Both the position numbers and the translations under genes were made by a program. 64,000 nucleotides of DNA from an uncultured Oscillospiraceae bacterium (lineage in GTDB: Bacteria > Bacillota > Clostridia > Oscillospirales > Oscillospiraceae), in NCBI GenBank assembly GCA_910578505.1, contig CAJTPV010000001.1, forward strand, positions 62,001-126,000. The letters run 5' to 3'. The notes beneath the pieces are model-generated. The model ran no database searches. It saw only the letters and a program-made list of their open reading frames with translations, and was not told the DNA's origin. Below, piece by piece: positions 56,379-64,000 of the stretch. Positions within the stretch are counted from its first letter, which is position 1, and each line of letters begins with the position of its first letter.

Positions 56379-57053
56379 TCATCGAATGAATTTTGCCAAA
56401 TCATCGTCAAAAGCATCCGGACACAACAGCCCCAGATGATGAATGATTCTCGCCCTGGATTCCTCCGGGTCGCGGTGGTAGGCTCCCTGTGTTGCATCCG
56501 CCCCCAGCACATCCTCCGTCGCCGCATACCTGGCGATGCCCCAGCCGTAGGGCCTGCCGTGCTTGTCGCAGGCGTACTCGAAGCTGTGGACAGTGATGTA
56601 GGTCTGCATTTGTAGGTTGGTAATCACAGTGTCGAAGCCCTTCAGCCCATCGCCGCCGAATCCAGCCAGCCGCTTCAAATCTTTGGACAGCGTTGGCCCT
56701 TCCCGCAGCAGTACGTCCATAATACGCTTCTCCCGATAGCTGGCGAGTCCTTCCTCGTAACGGGAATCGAAGTCGTACCCATTGCGCCGGTAATTGGCCA
56801 GATCGGGATACCACTCGCGGCTGACCAGCCCAGCCTTCTTGGAAAACAGCTTGCCGTAGGCCACCACGCCCCGGCGGGCCAGTTCCATACGCCACTCCCA
56901 CGGGCCTTCCACCCCCTCCACGAACCAGTAGCGGCTGGGGGTAAACTCCTCGATAGAGAAGTTTGGGAGGGGGCAGAGGAAGAACGGCAGAAAGCCCATC
57001 TGCTGCACCAGAGCCTCCAATTCCATAGCGCTGGTGATCTCTGGTTTTAGCAT
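56379..57053 (-). CDS. AlkZ-related winged-helix protein
   Basis: A 224-residue protein resembling a shortened AlkZ/YcaQ-type DNA glycosylase family (AlkZ-related). The C-terminal half has paired winged-helix-like segments (REKRIMDVLLREGPTLSKDLKRLAG is spread over residues ~108-132), followed by FDTVITNLQMQTYITVHSFEYACD. Catalytic QxQ-type motifs of AlkZ were not seen, so activity is uncertain. GAGGAGG precedes ATG 57053. Confidence 0.65.
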   Translation of the reverse strand: MLKPEITSAMELEALVQQMGFLPFFLCPLPNFSIEEFTPSRYWFVEGVEGPWEWRMELARRGVVAYGKLFSKKAGLVSREWYPDLANYRRNGYDFDSRYEEGLASYREKRIMDVLLREGPTLSKDLKRLAGFGGDGLKGFDTVITNLQMQTYITVHSFEYACDKHGRPYGWGIARYAATEDVLGADATQGAYHRDPEESRARIIHHLGLLCPDAFDDDLAKFIR

Positions 57054-57136
57054 GGCTGGAATCCTCCTCGGCTGCAACATTTTCCTCAGTATAACACACC
57101 TCGTCCGGCAAGTCGAGAGTCAGATGGGCTTTCGCT

Positions 57137-57295
57137 TCAATTTGCCGCAGCGGCGGCGGCAGCGCCTTTCTCTGCCCTGCTGCTGATCAACCGGCCAATC
57201 TCATAGTACAGTTTTATCAGCGACAGATTTGCAGCCAGCAGCGTGTCCAGCGATGTAAGCATAGAAGTGTAATCAGTCGATCTTCTGACATCCAT
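57137..57295 (-). CDS. Small protein, 52 aa
   Basis: A 52-residue helical protein. Its centre (SLDTLLAANLSLIKLYYEIGRLI) resembles the start of small proteins found beside integrative elements in Clostridia. It ends in an Ala run (GAAAAAAAN). GGGGGAG lies six bases before the ATG. Function is unknown. An extensive inverted repeat lies about 40 bases upstream. Confidence 0.5.
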   Translation of the reverse strand: MDVRRSTDYTSMLTSLDTLLAANLSLIKLYYEIGRLISSRAEKGAAAAAAAN

Positions 57296-57335
57296 GGGCT
57301 CTCCCCCTTTCCGGCGCACTGCGCCAATAATGCAG

Positions 57336-57387
57336 TCAGAGCATAGAAAAACACGGCACATCACTGCCGTGCTTTTCCATACTCTGA
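57336..57387. repeat. 23-bp-arm inverted repeat
   Basis: Arms 57336-57358 and 57365-57387 pair at 20 of 23 positions around a 6-base loop. The core is CACGGCA / TGCCGTG, flanked by A and T runs. It could act as a terminator on either strand, or be the relic of a small mobile repeat. Confidence 0.6.
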
Positions 57388-57511
57388 ATCTATCGTCTTC
57401 CGTCTGGTTTTTCAATTTCAAGCAGACGCATGGATTCCTTCTAGGACAAAGTCTTGTTACTAACCGGATATACTACTAGGGCATGTTTGAAAAATACAGA
57501 AGGGCCGTCAA

Positions 57512-57757
57512 ATGGTAGTTTCGTCAACACCGTATGGTGATGCTGACAATGTGGCAAGAGAAGCACGGCAGGAGGGCCATCGGGGGGGGTGGCAGAAGGG
57601 AATCGCGGAAGAGCGGGAAAATTCCATGCGCCGGCTGGTCTATATGTGCAGGCGGCTGGCCTTCGACCCGGAGACAGCGGCGAAGGAAATCGCAGAGCAG
57701 TTTGACATACCGCTCCATCTGGCGGCTGAAAAAGTCAGGCTCTATTGGGAGCAGTGA
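57512..57757 (+). pseudogene. C-terminal remnant resembling an Rpn/PD-(D/E)XK nuclease family protein
   Basis: 81 residues beginning with an Ala/Arg/Gln/Gly-rich repeat-like stretch (REARQEGHRGGWQKGIAEE). A helical tail like that after the EGRAEG-type repeats of Rpn recombination-promoting nucleases follows. The nuclease domain is absent, and no ribosome site is convincing. I treat it as a fragment left by a deletion. Confidence 0.4.
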
Positions 57758-57773
57758 CTGCTTGTCCATCCAA

Positions 57774-57811
57774 ACAAAAAAAGGGAGGCGGCCCCCACGG
57801 GGGCTGCCTCC
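57774..57811 (-). terminator. Terminator of the membrane-protein gene
   Basis: A GC-rich stem (GGAGGCGGCCCC and its complement, one G-T pair) lies just after the gene end on the minus strand. It is followed on that strand by a run of seven T. Confidence 0.82.
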
Positions 57812-57822
57812 TGCACTATGTT

Positions 57823-58602
57823 TTACATCAGCTTTGTGGTGTACAGCACCAGCTCCGCAAAGAGCAGGATGCCCAGCGCCCACATAAGATAGTAGGAAAT
57901 AGCCGGGAAAATCATCGCCGCCAGGACGCACACAAACGCAATAGCCAGCACACCGTAAATCACCCGGTAGTCGCACTCCACAGGGAACACCCGGACCTTC
58001 CAGAGCTTTCCCTCGCTCTGCCGGGCCTTGTGGACCAGCGCCGCGATGACGGCCAGCAGAGCCGCGGCCACGACCATGCCCACAATCACCGGAACGCGCC
58101 AGATCAGGGAGTTGGCCGCGTTTCCCATGGCCCACACGGCGAACAGCGCGCCGCTGAGGGCCGCCGTGCAGAGGAAGCACTCGTGCTGGTACAGCAGGAA
58201 GACCAGCCCCAGCACCGCCAGAATGGGCACCAGGACGCACATGGTGGTCACACCCCGGTTGTCGTTTGAAAACATCGTCATAATCAGCCCTGACAGCGCC
58301 AGGAACAGCCCTATGCTGCCCAGATACGCCATAGGGGCCCGCAGCTTGCGGTCCGCCCGCTTGACGTAGCCGACCACTGCGCCCACTGCCAGCATAGCCA
58401 GGCCCAGCCAGGAGAGTACCGGCAGCACAGTCTGATAACAGAGCAGCATGGCGTCGATGGAACCGGTCACGGCCCGATATACAAGAAAGAGGTACACCTC
58501 CGCCGCCAGGCCCAACAGGAACACATTAAATACCCGGCGCAGAGCCTGATTCTCCGCCTGCTCTCGATCTGCTCTCTTCTCACTAATTGATTTTTTAGCC
58601 AT
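57823..58602 (-). CDS. Multi-pass membrane protein
   Basis: A 259-residue integral membrane protein with about seven hydrophobic segments and a charged N-terminal cytoplasmic start (MAKKSISEKRADREQ). I do not recognise a characterised family or catalytic motif. GGAGGT lies eight bases before the ATG. The gene appears single, with its own terminator. Confidence 0.7.
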   Translation of the reverse strand: MAKKSISEKRADREQAENQALRRVFNVFLLGLAAEVYLFLVYRAVTGSIDAMLLCYQTVLPVLSWLGLAMLAVGAVVGYVKRADRKLRAPMAYLGSIGLFLALSGLIMTMFSNDNRGVTTMCVLVPILAVLGLVFLLYQHECFLCTAALSGALFAVWAMGNAANSLIWRVPVIVGMVVAAALLAVIAALVHKARQSEGKLWKVRVFPVECDYRVIYGVLAIAFVCVLAAMIFPAISYYLMWALGILLFAELVLYTTKLM

Positions 58603-58757
58603 TTATTGAAACCTCCGAACGGATGATGGTGATTGGCTGTGCCGTCCCCCTGGCACATACCGTAATATTCTATCAGATTCCGGGACCTTTTGCAAGAGAA
58701 AATACAGGCAACTCGAAAAAAAACATATCGACGCCAAAAATGGTGGATTTTCCGGCT

Positions 58758-59780
58758 TCAGTTGACCTGCCGGGTACGGGAGAGATTGATTGTGCCCTCC
58801 TGCATGTCCGTAATCATGTCCAGGCTCCGGCCCGTGCCCTCCGCCACGCAGGCGATGGCGTTGTCCGCCACAGAGGTGGCGATGCCGGTGCGGGAGGTGA
58901 TCAGCTTGTCAAAGCCGTCGATCAAGCTGCCGCCGCCGGTCATGACGATGCCGTTGGTGGACACGTCCGCCACCAGCTCCGGCGGCGTGCGCTCCAGCAC
59001 CGAGTGGATGCTCTCCAGGATCCGCTCCGCCGGCTCCTCAAAGGCCTCCAGCATCTCCGCCGAGGAGACGGTGATGGTTTTGGGCAGGCCGGTCAGCAGG
59101 CACCGGCCCTTCACGTCCATGGTGGTCTCCTCCTCCTTGGGGAAGACGCAGCCGATGGCAATCTTCATCTTTTCCGCCGTGCTCTCGCCCACCAGGATGT
59201 TGTGCTTCCGGCGCATATACTTGACCACAGCCTCGTTGAACTGGTCCCCCGCCACCTTGATGGACGCGGACTCCACCACGCCGTTGAGGGAGATGACCGC
59301 GATATCCGCAGTGCCGCCGCCGATGTCCACCACCATATGGCCGTCCGGCTTGGTGATGTCGATGCCCGCGCCGATGGCCGCCGCCACCGGCTCCTCGATC
59401 AGGTAGACCCTGCGGCAGCCGGACTGGATGCCCGCGTCCACCACAGCGCGCTCCTCCACCTCCGTGATGCCGGAGGGGACGCAGATGATGACCCGCGGCT
59501 TGAAGACCATGAAGCCCGCCACCTTGCGGATAAACTCCTTGAGCATGCGCTCCGTCATATCATAATCGGAGATCACGCCCTCCCGCAGAGGCCGGATGGC
59601 GACGATGTTGCCGGGGGTACGGCCCAGCATCTGGCGGGCCTCCTCGCCCACCTTCAGCAGCTTGCCGGTGTTCTTATCCATCGCGACCACAGAGGGCTCG
59701 TTGAGCACGATGCCCTTGTTTTTCACATATACCAAAACGGAAGCGGTTCCCAGATCGATTCCGATGTCTTTTGCACACAT
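58758..59780 (-). CDS. mreB: Rod shape-determining protein MreB/Mbl
   Basis: A 340-residue bacterial actin that organises cell-wall elongation. Phosphate loops are IGIDLGTASVLVYV and DIGGGTADIAVISL, and the adenosine loop is MTGGGSLIDGFD. The length is typical. ATG 59780 is chosen, with GAGGTGG eight bases upstream; a GTG nine bases earlier lies in the ribosome site. mreC and mreD are not adjacent, so this may be the Mbl-type paralogue. Confidence 0.93.
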   Translation of the reverse strand: MCAKDIGIDLGTASVLVYVKNKGIVLNEPSVVAMDKNTGKLLKVGEEARQMLGRTPGNIVAIRPLREGVISDYDMTERMLKEFIRKVAGFMVFKPRVIICVPSGITEVEERAVVDAGIQSGCRRVYLIEEPVAAAIGAGIDITKPDGHMVVDIGGGTADIAVISLNGVVESASIKVAGDQFNEAVVKYMRRKHNILVGESTAEKMKIAIGCVFPKEEETTMDVKGRCLLTGLPKTITVSSAEMLEAFEEPAERILESIHSVLERTPPELVADVSTNGIVMTGGGSLIDGFDKLITSRTGIATSVADNAIACVAEGTGRSLDMITDMQEGTINLSRTRQVN

Positions 59781-59839
59781 ATTTTCCACCTCGTATTTTC
59801 TATTCTTAACAAAATACCGCGCTTGTACTCTAAAAAATC

Positions 59840-59868
59840 ATTATACTAAGTCCGTCCAATTTTTGCAA
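59840..59868 (-). promoter_or_regulatory. mreB promoter
   Basis: On the minus strand, TTGCAA (59863-59868), 17 bases, then TATAAT (59840-59845), about 60 bases before the ATG. Confidence 0.65.
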
Positions 59869-59908
59869 GCGGTTGACAGAACTTTCTTGCTTAAAATTAT
59901 CTAAATTT

Positions 59909-60607
59909 TCAGGTCTGCAAACGCTCCCTTTCTTTACAAACCGCCTGCCGCGGGTCCTTGCGGGGGTGCCCGCCGGCCAGAGACGCGCACACCACAGACG
60001 CCGCTCCCGCCTCCAGCAGCGTACCGGCGCAGGCGGACATTGTGCTGCCGGTGGTAATCACGTCGTCGATGAGCAGGAACCGCCGCCCGGCAATCCTGGC
60101 CCAGGGAAGGGGGCGGTAAGCGCCCGCCGCGTTGGCCTGACGCCGCCGGGGGTCGTCCAGGGTGGATTGGGGCCGGTTGTGGCGGATTTTCCGCAGGGTG
60201 GGCTCCGCCTTTGCGTCCCATTCCTTTGCCGCCGCCTGGGCCAGCAGGCGGGCCTGGTCGAAGCCGCGGGCTGCGTTTCGCTGCCAGCTGACCGGAACAT
60301 AGGTGACAGCGTCAAACCGGCCGCCCAGATATTCCGCCGCAGCCTGGGCGATATAGCGGCCAAAGACGTTGGCGCGCCAGGCCGCCTTGCCAAATTTCAG
60401 GGCGTGAACGCCCTGTTCCACCATCGCCTCATAGTAAAATGCCCGTACGCTGGGATAGCCGTTGACCGTCCGGAGGGCATCGCCCTCTCCGGCGTAGGGC
60501 AGACTCTTCTTACAGTCCGGGCAGACGCCGCTGCCGGCGCGCTCCATCAGCCCTCCGCAGAAAGCGCAGCGCGGCGGGAAAAGGAGGTCCAGAATTCCCG
60601 CGATCAT
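59909..60607 (-). CDS. comFC: ComF family phosphoribosyltransferase-like protein
   Basis: A 232-residue protein. The N-terminal zinc ribbon (CAFCGG with CPDCKK) is followed by a PRTase fold with the PRPP loop LLIDDVITTGSTMSA and RGFDQARLLA. ComF proteins take part in DNA uptake in competent Gram-positives and possibly in general recombination. Its ATG overlaps the stop of the small ribbon-helix-helix gene. No comFA helicase is nearby. Confidence 0.9.
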   Translation of the reverse strand: MIAGILDLLFPPRCAFCGGLMERAGSGVCPDCKKSLPYAGEGDALRTVNGYPSVRAFYYEAMVEQGVHALKFGKAAWRANVFGRYIAQAAAEYLGGRFDAVTYVPVSWQRNAARGFDQARLLAQAAAKEWDAKAEPTLRKIRHNRPQSTLDDPRRRQANAAGAYRPLPWARIAGRRFLLIDDVITTGSTMSACAGTLLEAGAASVVCASLAGGHPRKDPRQAVCKERERLQT

Positions 60608-60786
60608 AAATCGTCGCCGTCGATTTGGATGTCCCCGTGCCGCTCCTCAAAGGCCTCCACGTACCGCTCCAGAGCATATTCCATCTCTTTGTTGGCGGAG
60701 CGCTTATTGCGGACGGCAATGACCTTTATCTTTGCCAATAATTCTTCTGTTACCCGCAGGGAGAATGGCGTGTAATAATTACCCAT
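60604..60786 (-). CDS. Small Arc-like ribbon-helix-helix protein
   Basis: A 60-residue protein with the Arc/MetJ pattern FSLRVTEELLAKIKVIA and NKRSANKEMEYALERYV, a beta strand followed by two helices that dimerise to bind DNA. It is translationally coupled (ATGA) to comF, so it may regulate the pair. AGAGGT lies seven bases before the ATG. Confidence 0.82.
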   Translation of the reverse strand: MGNYYTPFSLRVTEELLAKIKVIAVRNKRSANKEMEYALERYVEAFEERHGDIQIDGDDL

Positions 60787-60860
60787 TTGCTACCTCTTTG
60801 CTGCCTCATGTCAAATTGATTTCAAAAGTATATGACAGCCAGTTCAAAATGTATGAATTT

Positions 60861-60889
60861 ATTATAGCATTATTGATATTAAAATACAA
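60861..60889 (-). promoter_or_regulatory. Promoter of the ribbon-helix-helix/comF operon
   Basis: On the minus strand, TTGTAT (60884-60889), 17 bases, then TATAAT (60861-60866) preceded by TGC. Confidence 0.7.
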
Positions 60890-61011
60890 TCACCAATCTG
60901 CACAAATGCAGTCGCGGTTGTCTGCGCCAAAATACGCGCAAACGCCCTCTGAAAACCAGAGAGCATTTGGCCGCATTTTTCGTATTATAGCCATCTTCAG
61001 AATTGCCGGAA

Positions 61012-61049
61012 GCAGGCCCTCTCCGTCATGGCTGACGGAGAGGGCCTGC
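61012..61049. terminator. Perfect 17-bp hairpin after the GldG/DUF4340 gene
   Basis: Arms 61012-61028 and 61033-61049 pair perfectly around a 4-base loop. It lies 32 bases after the minus-strand gene end. The T run is weak. Confidence 0.65.
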
Positions 61050-61080
61050 CACCACTTTATCAGGAATTTTGCTCTTTGCC

Positions 61081-62118
61081 TTAGTCCAGCACGATGGCAT
61101 GGACCGCTTCGATCAGGCCGACCACAGCGGTGCGCTCCACCAGGGATACGCCCTCACCGTCCACCACCGCAAGGCAGCGGCTGCCATCATAGCGGTACAA
61201 TTGGATTTCGACCTGGGGGAAGTTTTCGTTATCCAGGGAAATGGTCAGGCCGATCTCCTCCTTCTGCGCGGGCTGCTCATCGGTAAATTCCTCTGCAATC
61301 AGGGCCTCCAGCGCGGATTGGAGATCAGCAATCTCCAGTTCGTTTTTCTCCTGATAGGCCCAGGTGCGCGCATCTCCATCCTTCTCAGCGGTAAGGGTGT
61401 AATTGTTCCCCTCCAGAGAAATGTCGAGCTGCTGGACATCGGAGAAATCCGCCCAGAACGCTTCAGGATGCCGGAGGTCATTGTAGGCCGCTGCCGCCAG
61501 CTTTTTGTAGCTGCCGGAGGAAACCTTGTAGACGATCTGCGATTCACCAACCCGGATATATGCCGAGATGTCCGCCTCCTGGTCCCCGTCCTCCGCTTCT
61601 TCGGCGGCATTCACATCCTCCGGGTCAGGACTGACATAGAGGACAAAGGTATCCGCAGTTTCCTCGCCATCTTCCGTGGTATAATCCACGGTGATGGTCA
61701 ATTCAGGCGCGTCCAGGCCATACGTCTGCAGCTCCTCATCCGTTACGTTATATGACACATAGTTGACCGGATTCAGATTGGTGATGCTCTGCAGATAGCT
61801 TTCCACCCTGGACGTATCCAGCGGCAGATTTTTGCCGCTCCGCTGGGTGAAATAAACATCATCGGCGCTGTAGGTGTCTGTACTGTCCTCCTGACCGGAC
61901 TGCACCACCCAATAGATGGTCACGTCCTGCTCCAGCGCGTTGACCACCGCCTTCGTATTGCTGGTGATGGAGTAGAGCTTGGAGGCGCTGATATCATACC
62001 TGGTCACGGCGGCGGGCAGCGCGGAGACAAAGATGTTGAGCACAAGCAGGATGGCCAGCACCACCACGGAGATGGTCAGGGAGTAGGCGCCGCCGCGAAA
62101 GGCATTTTGGTTTCGCAT
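61081..62118 (-). CDS. GldG N-terminus / DUF4340 chimera
   Basis: A 345-residue protein. Residues 1-75 are the start of a GldG-family ABC-associated membrane protein: a membrane helix (about 15-35), then the external start ASKLYSITSNTKAVVNALEQ and VTIYWV. From about residue 85 it is a DUF4340 domain, with LDTSRVESYLQSITNLN and EELQTYGLDAPELTITVDY. These are normally two consecutive genes. An internal deletion appears to have joined them in frame, leaving a membrane-anchored DUF4340 protein. It overlaps the permease stop by one base. Confidence 0.7.
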   Translation of the reverse strand: MRNQNAFRGGAYSLTISVVVLAILLVLNIFVSALPAAVTRYDISASKLYSITSNTKAVVNALEQDVTIYWVVQSGQEDSTDTYSADDVYFTQRSGKNLPLDTSRVESYLQSITNLNPVNYVSYNVTDEELQTYGLDAPELTITVDYTTEDGEETADTFVLYVSPDPEDVNAAEEAEDGDQEADISAYIRVGESQIVYKVSSGSYKKLAAAAYNDLRHPEAFWADFSDVQQLDISLEGNNYTLTAEKDGDARTWAYQEKNELEIADLQSALEALIAEEFTDEQPAQKEEIGLTISLDNENFPQVEIQLYRYDGSRCLAVVDGEGVSLVERTAVVGLIEAVHAIVLD

Positions 62119-62819
62119 CAGTTGTACCTCCGTTTCTCCAGCGACTGGATGGACAGGAACAGAAAGAACACGATCACGCTGGCATAGTAGACGATAGACG
62201 TCATATCAAAAACCCCGTTGACAAAGCCGCTGAAGCGGTCGAACAGGGACAGGCTGGTCATGATGCCGGGCAGTAAACCTTCAAATTTTGTGCTGTCCAT
62301 AAAGCAGGTAATGGCGATAGACGCAATCAAAACAAAGCAGACGCCATAGGCCAGATTCTCATTTTTGGTCAGGTGCTTGATCACCGCGCCCAGGGCCAGA
62401 ATGATAACACAGATGGCAGCCACCGAGCCAAACGCGGTGGTGGAGATGTACTCCGACAGACTGACGCTGTAATAGTTCAGCAGGATCACCGCAATCCCGA
62501 TCCCTGCGGCAAAGCCCTGGTTGTCGGTCAGGGAGGAGATAAACACCCCCAGGGCGATCAGCGCCGCGCCCATAATGAAAAACGCCAGCATGGAGCCATA
62601 AGAGGTCAGCAGGTACACATCCCCGAACTGGCTGAAAATCAACGGATATACCGCCACAATGCACAGCGGGATCATGTAGACCACCAGCAGAGCCAGATAC
62701 TTGCCCACGATGACCTGGGTGGTGGTGATGGGCAGGGAGTACAGCAGCTGGTCGGTCTTTTGCTTCCGCTCCTCGGCGATGACCCGCATGGTCAGGATAT
62801 CTGCTGGAGAAAATGCCAT
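62118..62819 (-). pseudogene. Gliding-type ABC permease lacking its N-terminus
   Basis: 233 residues of an ABC-2 type permease of the GldF group. It includes DILTMRVIAEERKQKTDQLLYSLPIT (spread over residues ~7-32) and five hydrophobic segments. The usual N-terminal ~70-90 residues (first membrane helix and loop) are missing. The open frame has no ribosome site and begins where the opposite-strand kinase gene starts (62818), so a rearrangement cut it. The partner ATPase gene is absent. Confidence 0.75.
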
Positions 62820-64000
62820 GATCCGTTCACTGCGCCGTAAGTTTATTCTGATTGCTATGGTGTCACTGGTTGGAACCATGGCCGTGCTCTGCACCGCTAT
62901 TGGTATTGGGGATCACTATATCACTACCAACCGGGTAGACAAGGCGATTTCCATTCTTCATCAAAATGGAGGGACTTTTCTCCCGCCCGGCTCCCACTTT
63001 GACCTTTCAGATTTCGGCTTTCAGATCACCCCTGAGACGTCTTTTGAAATGCGGTATTTTATTGTGGAACCGAGCGCACAGAGAGAAATCAGGTCAGTGA
63101 ATCTGGACCATATTGCCGCCCTGGATCGGCAGACCGTTGTAGAGACAATCAGCCGGATAATCAATACCGGAGCGGCGCGGGGATATGTGGACCATTACCG
63201 TTTTGGTGTGTTCCAGGATGAGAGCGGAGGAGACATCATCATCGTTTTGGACTGCTTTCTTCAGCTCCAGGCAACAAACAATATCCTTCGGATCACGGTT
63301 GCCGTATTTCTGACCTGCGCCCTGATTGTTTTTATCCTGCTGCTCTGTTTGTCCAAACTGGCGATTCGTCCTTTCGTTGACAACCTGGAACGGCAGCGGC
63401 AGTTTATTACCGACGCTTCCCACGAGCTGAAAACACCGCTGGCCATTCTGTCGGCGGACATGGGGCTGCTGGAGGACACCTACGGAGAGGACAAATGGCT
63501 GGAGAGCGCGAAATCCCAAATCACCCGGTTAGACAGGCTCATCAAAAATCTGGTGGAGCTGGCCCGCACAGAGGAGACCATCAAAGAGGACACAGTGGAG
63601 CTGTTTTCGATCAGCGAGATCGCCCAGGCCAGCGCGGACGCCGTTCAGCCGCTGGCCGAAGCGGACGGAAAAACGTTGACGGCGGAAATCCCCGATGAAG
63701 TCCGCATGAAGGGCGTCCGGGACAATTTCTTCCGCCTCTTTTCGATTCTGCTGGACAATGCGGTCAAATACTGCGACCCGGCGGGGGGGCATTCATCTGT
63801 CTGTATCCATGCGGGGACGGAGCATCTGCATTTCCGTATCCAACCCCTGCACCGGCGTGGACACGGCCCAGCTCTCCCGGTACTTTGACCGGTTCTACCG
63901 GGCGGATTCCTCCCGCGCCCGCTCCACCGGGGGATACGGGATCGGCCTGTCCACCGCCAAAGCCATTGTCACCCGGCACAAGGGCCGCATTTCCAACCAC
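62818..64000 (+). CDS. Membrane histidine kinase, frameshifted, 3' partial
   Basis: A sensor kinase running off the right edge. Two membrane helices (about 9-30 and 160-185) bracket an external domain of about 130 residues. The acceptor His lies in DASHELKTPLAILSADM, and the N-box is LLDNAVKYCDP. The first frame ends at 63888 because of a run of seven G (63783-63789). With six G the protein continues as AGGIHLSVS and reaches YFDRFYRADSS and GGYGIGLSTAKAIV. GGAGA precedes ATG 62818. The frameshift may be real, phase-variable, or a base-call error. Confidence 0.82.

Overview
The window is a GC-rich (roughly 60-65 % in core genes) chromosomal segment of a Gram-positive anaerobe. Strong AAGGAGG-type ribosome sites, an oxygen-sensitive Fe-S serine dehydratase, a 2-hydroxyacyl-CoA dehydratase/activase pair, many radical-SAM and ferredoxin proteins, type II pantothenate kinase and a spore-surface-type collagen-like protein suggest a member of the Clostridia, most likely Oscillospiraceae (Flavonifractor/Lawsonibacter-like). 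The genus is inference.

Region 1 (1-8000): the end of a TelA-type protein, a TPM-domain membrane protein, an ECF sigma factor with its membrane partner under an apparent autoregulated ECF promoter, a large soluble hybrid sensor kinase, and the two-subunit L-serine dehydratase operon. Region 2 (8055-16055, minus strand): one apparent operon running radical SAM protein -> HemW/ChuW-like radical SAM -> CbiK chelatase -> response regulator -> histidine kinase -> ABC ATPase -> FtsX-type permease. It ties tetrapyrrole enzymes to a regulated efflux or extrusion module. Region 3 (16305-36929): mostly core functions, including ddl-murF, an ABC-F ATPase, prfA, tsaC, coaE fused in frame to an M18 aminopeptidase, an MntR-like regulator, a cold-shock protein with a long leader, a nucleotidyltransferase, a flavodoxin/ferredoxin protein, the activase/dehydratase pair, prfB and coaW.

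Region 4 (about 37200-57800) is an accessory island. It contains a collagen-like protein, a SWIM/SNF2 pair, remnants of a class V aminotransferase and of a DUF6076 protein, a second ECF sigma/anti-sigma operon, and a BREX locus (brxA-brxB-brxC-pglX). pglX is broken in two by an inserted, self-contained DUF3800 gene, and pglZ and brxL are absent. A truncated RelE-like toxin with a HicB-like antitoxin follows, then an atypical peptide deformylase, a zinc alcohol dehydrogenase and an AlkZ-related protein.

Region 5 (57823-64000) returns to core genes (membrane protein, mreB, comF with a small ribbon-helix-helix gene). It ends in a rearranged gliding-type ABC locus, with a GldG/DUF4340 chimera and a permease lacking its N-terminus, abutting a histidine kinase on the opposite strand that is frameshifted at a run of seven G. 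I saw no tRNA, rRNA, CRISPR array or intact insertion sequence.
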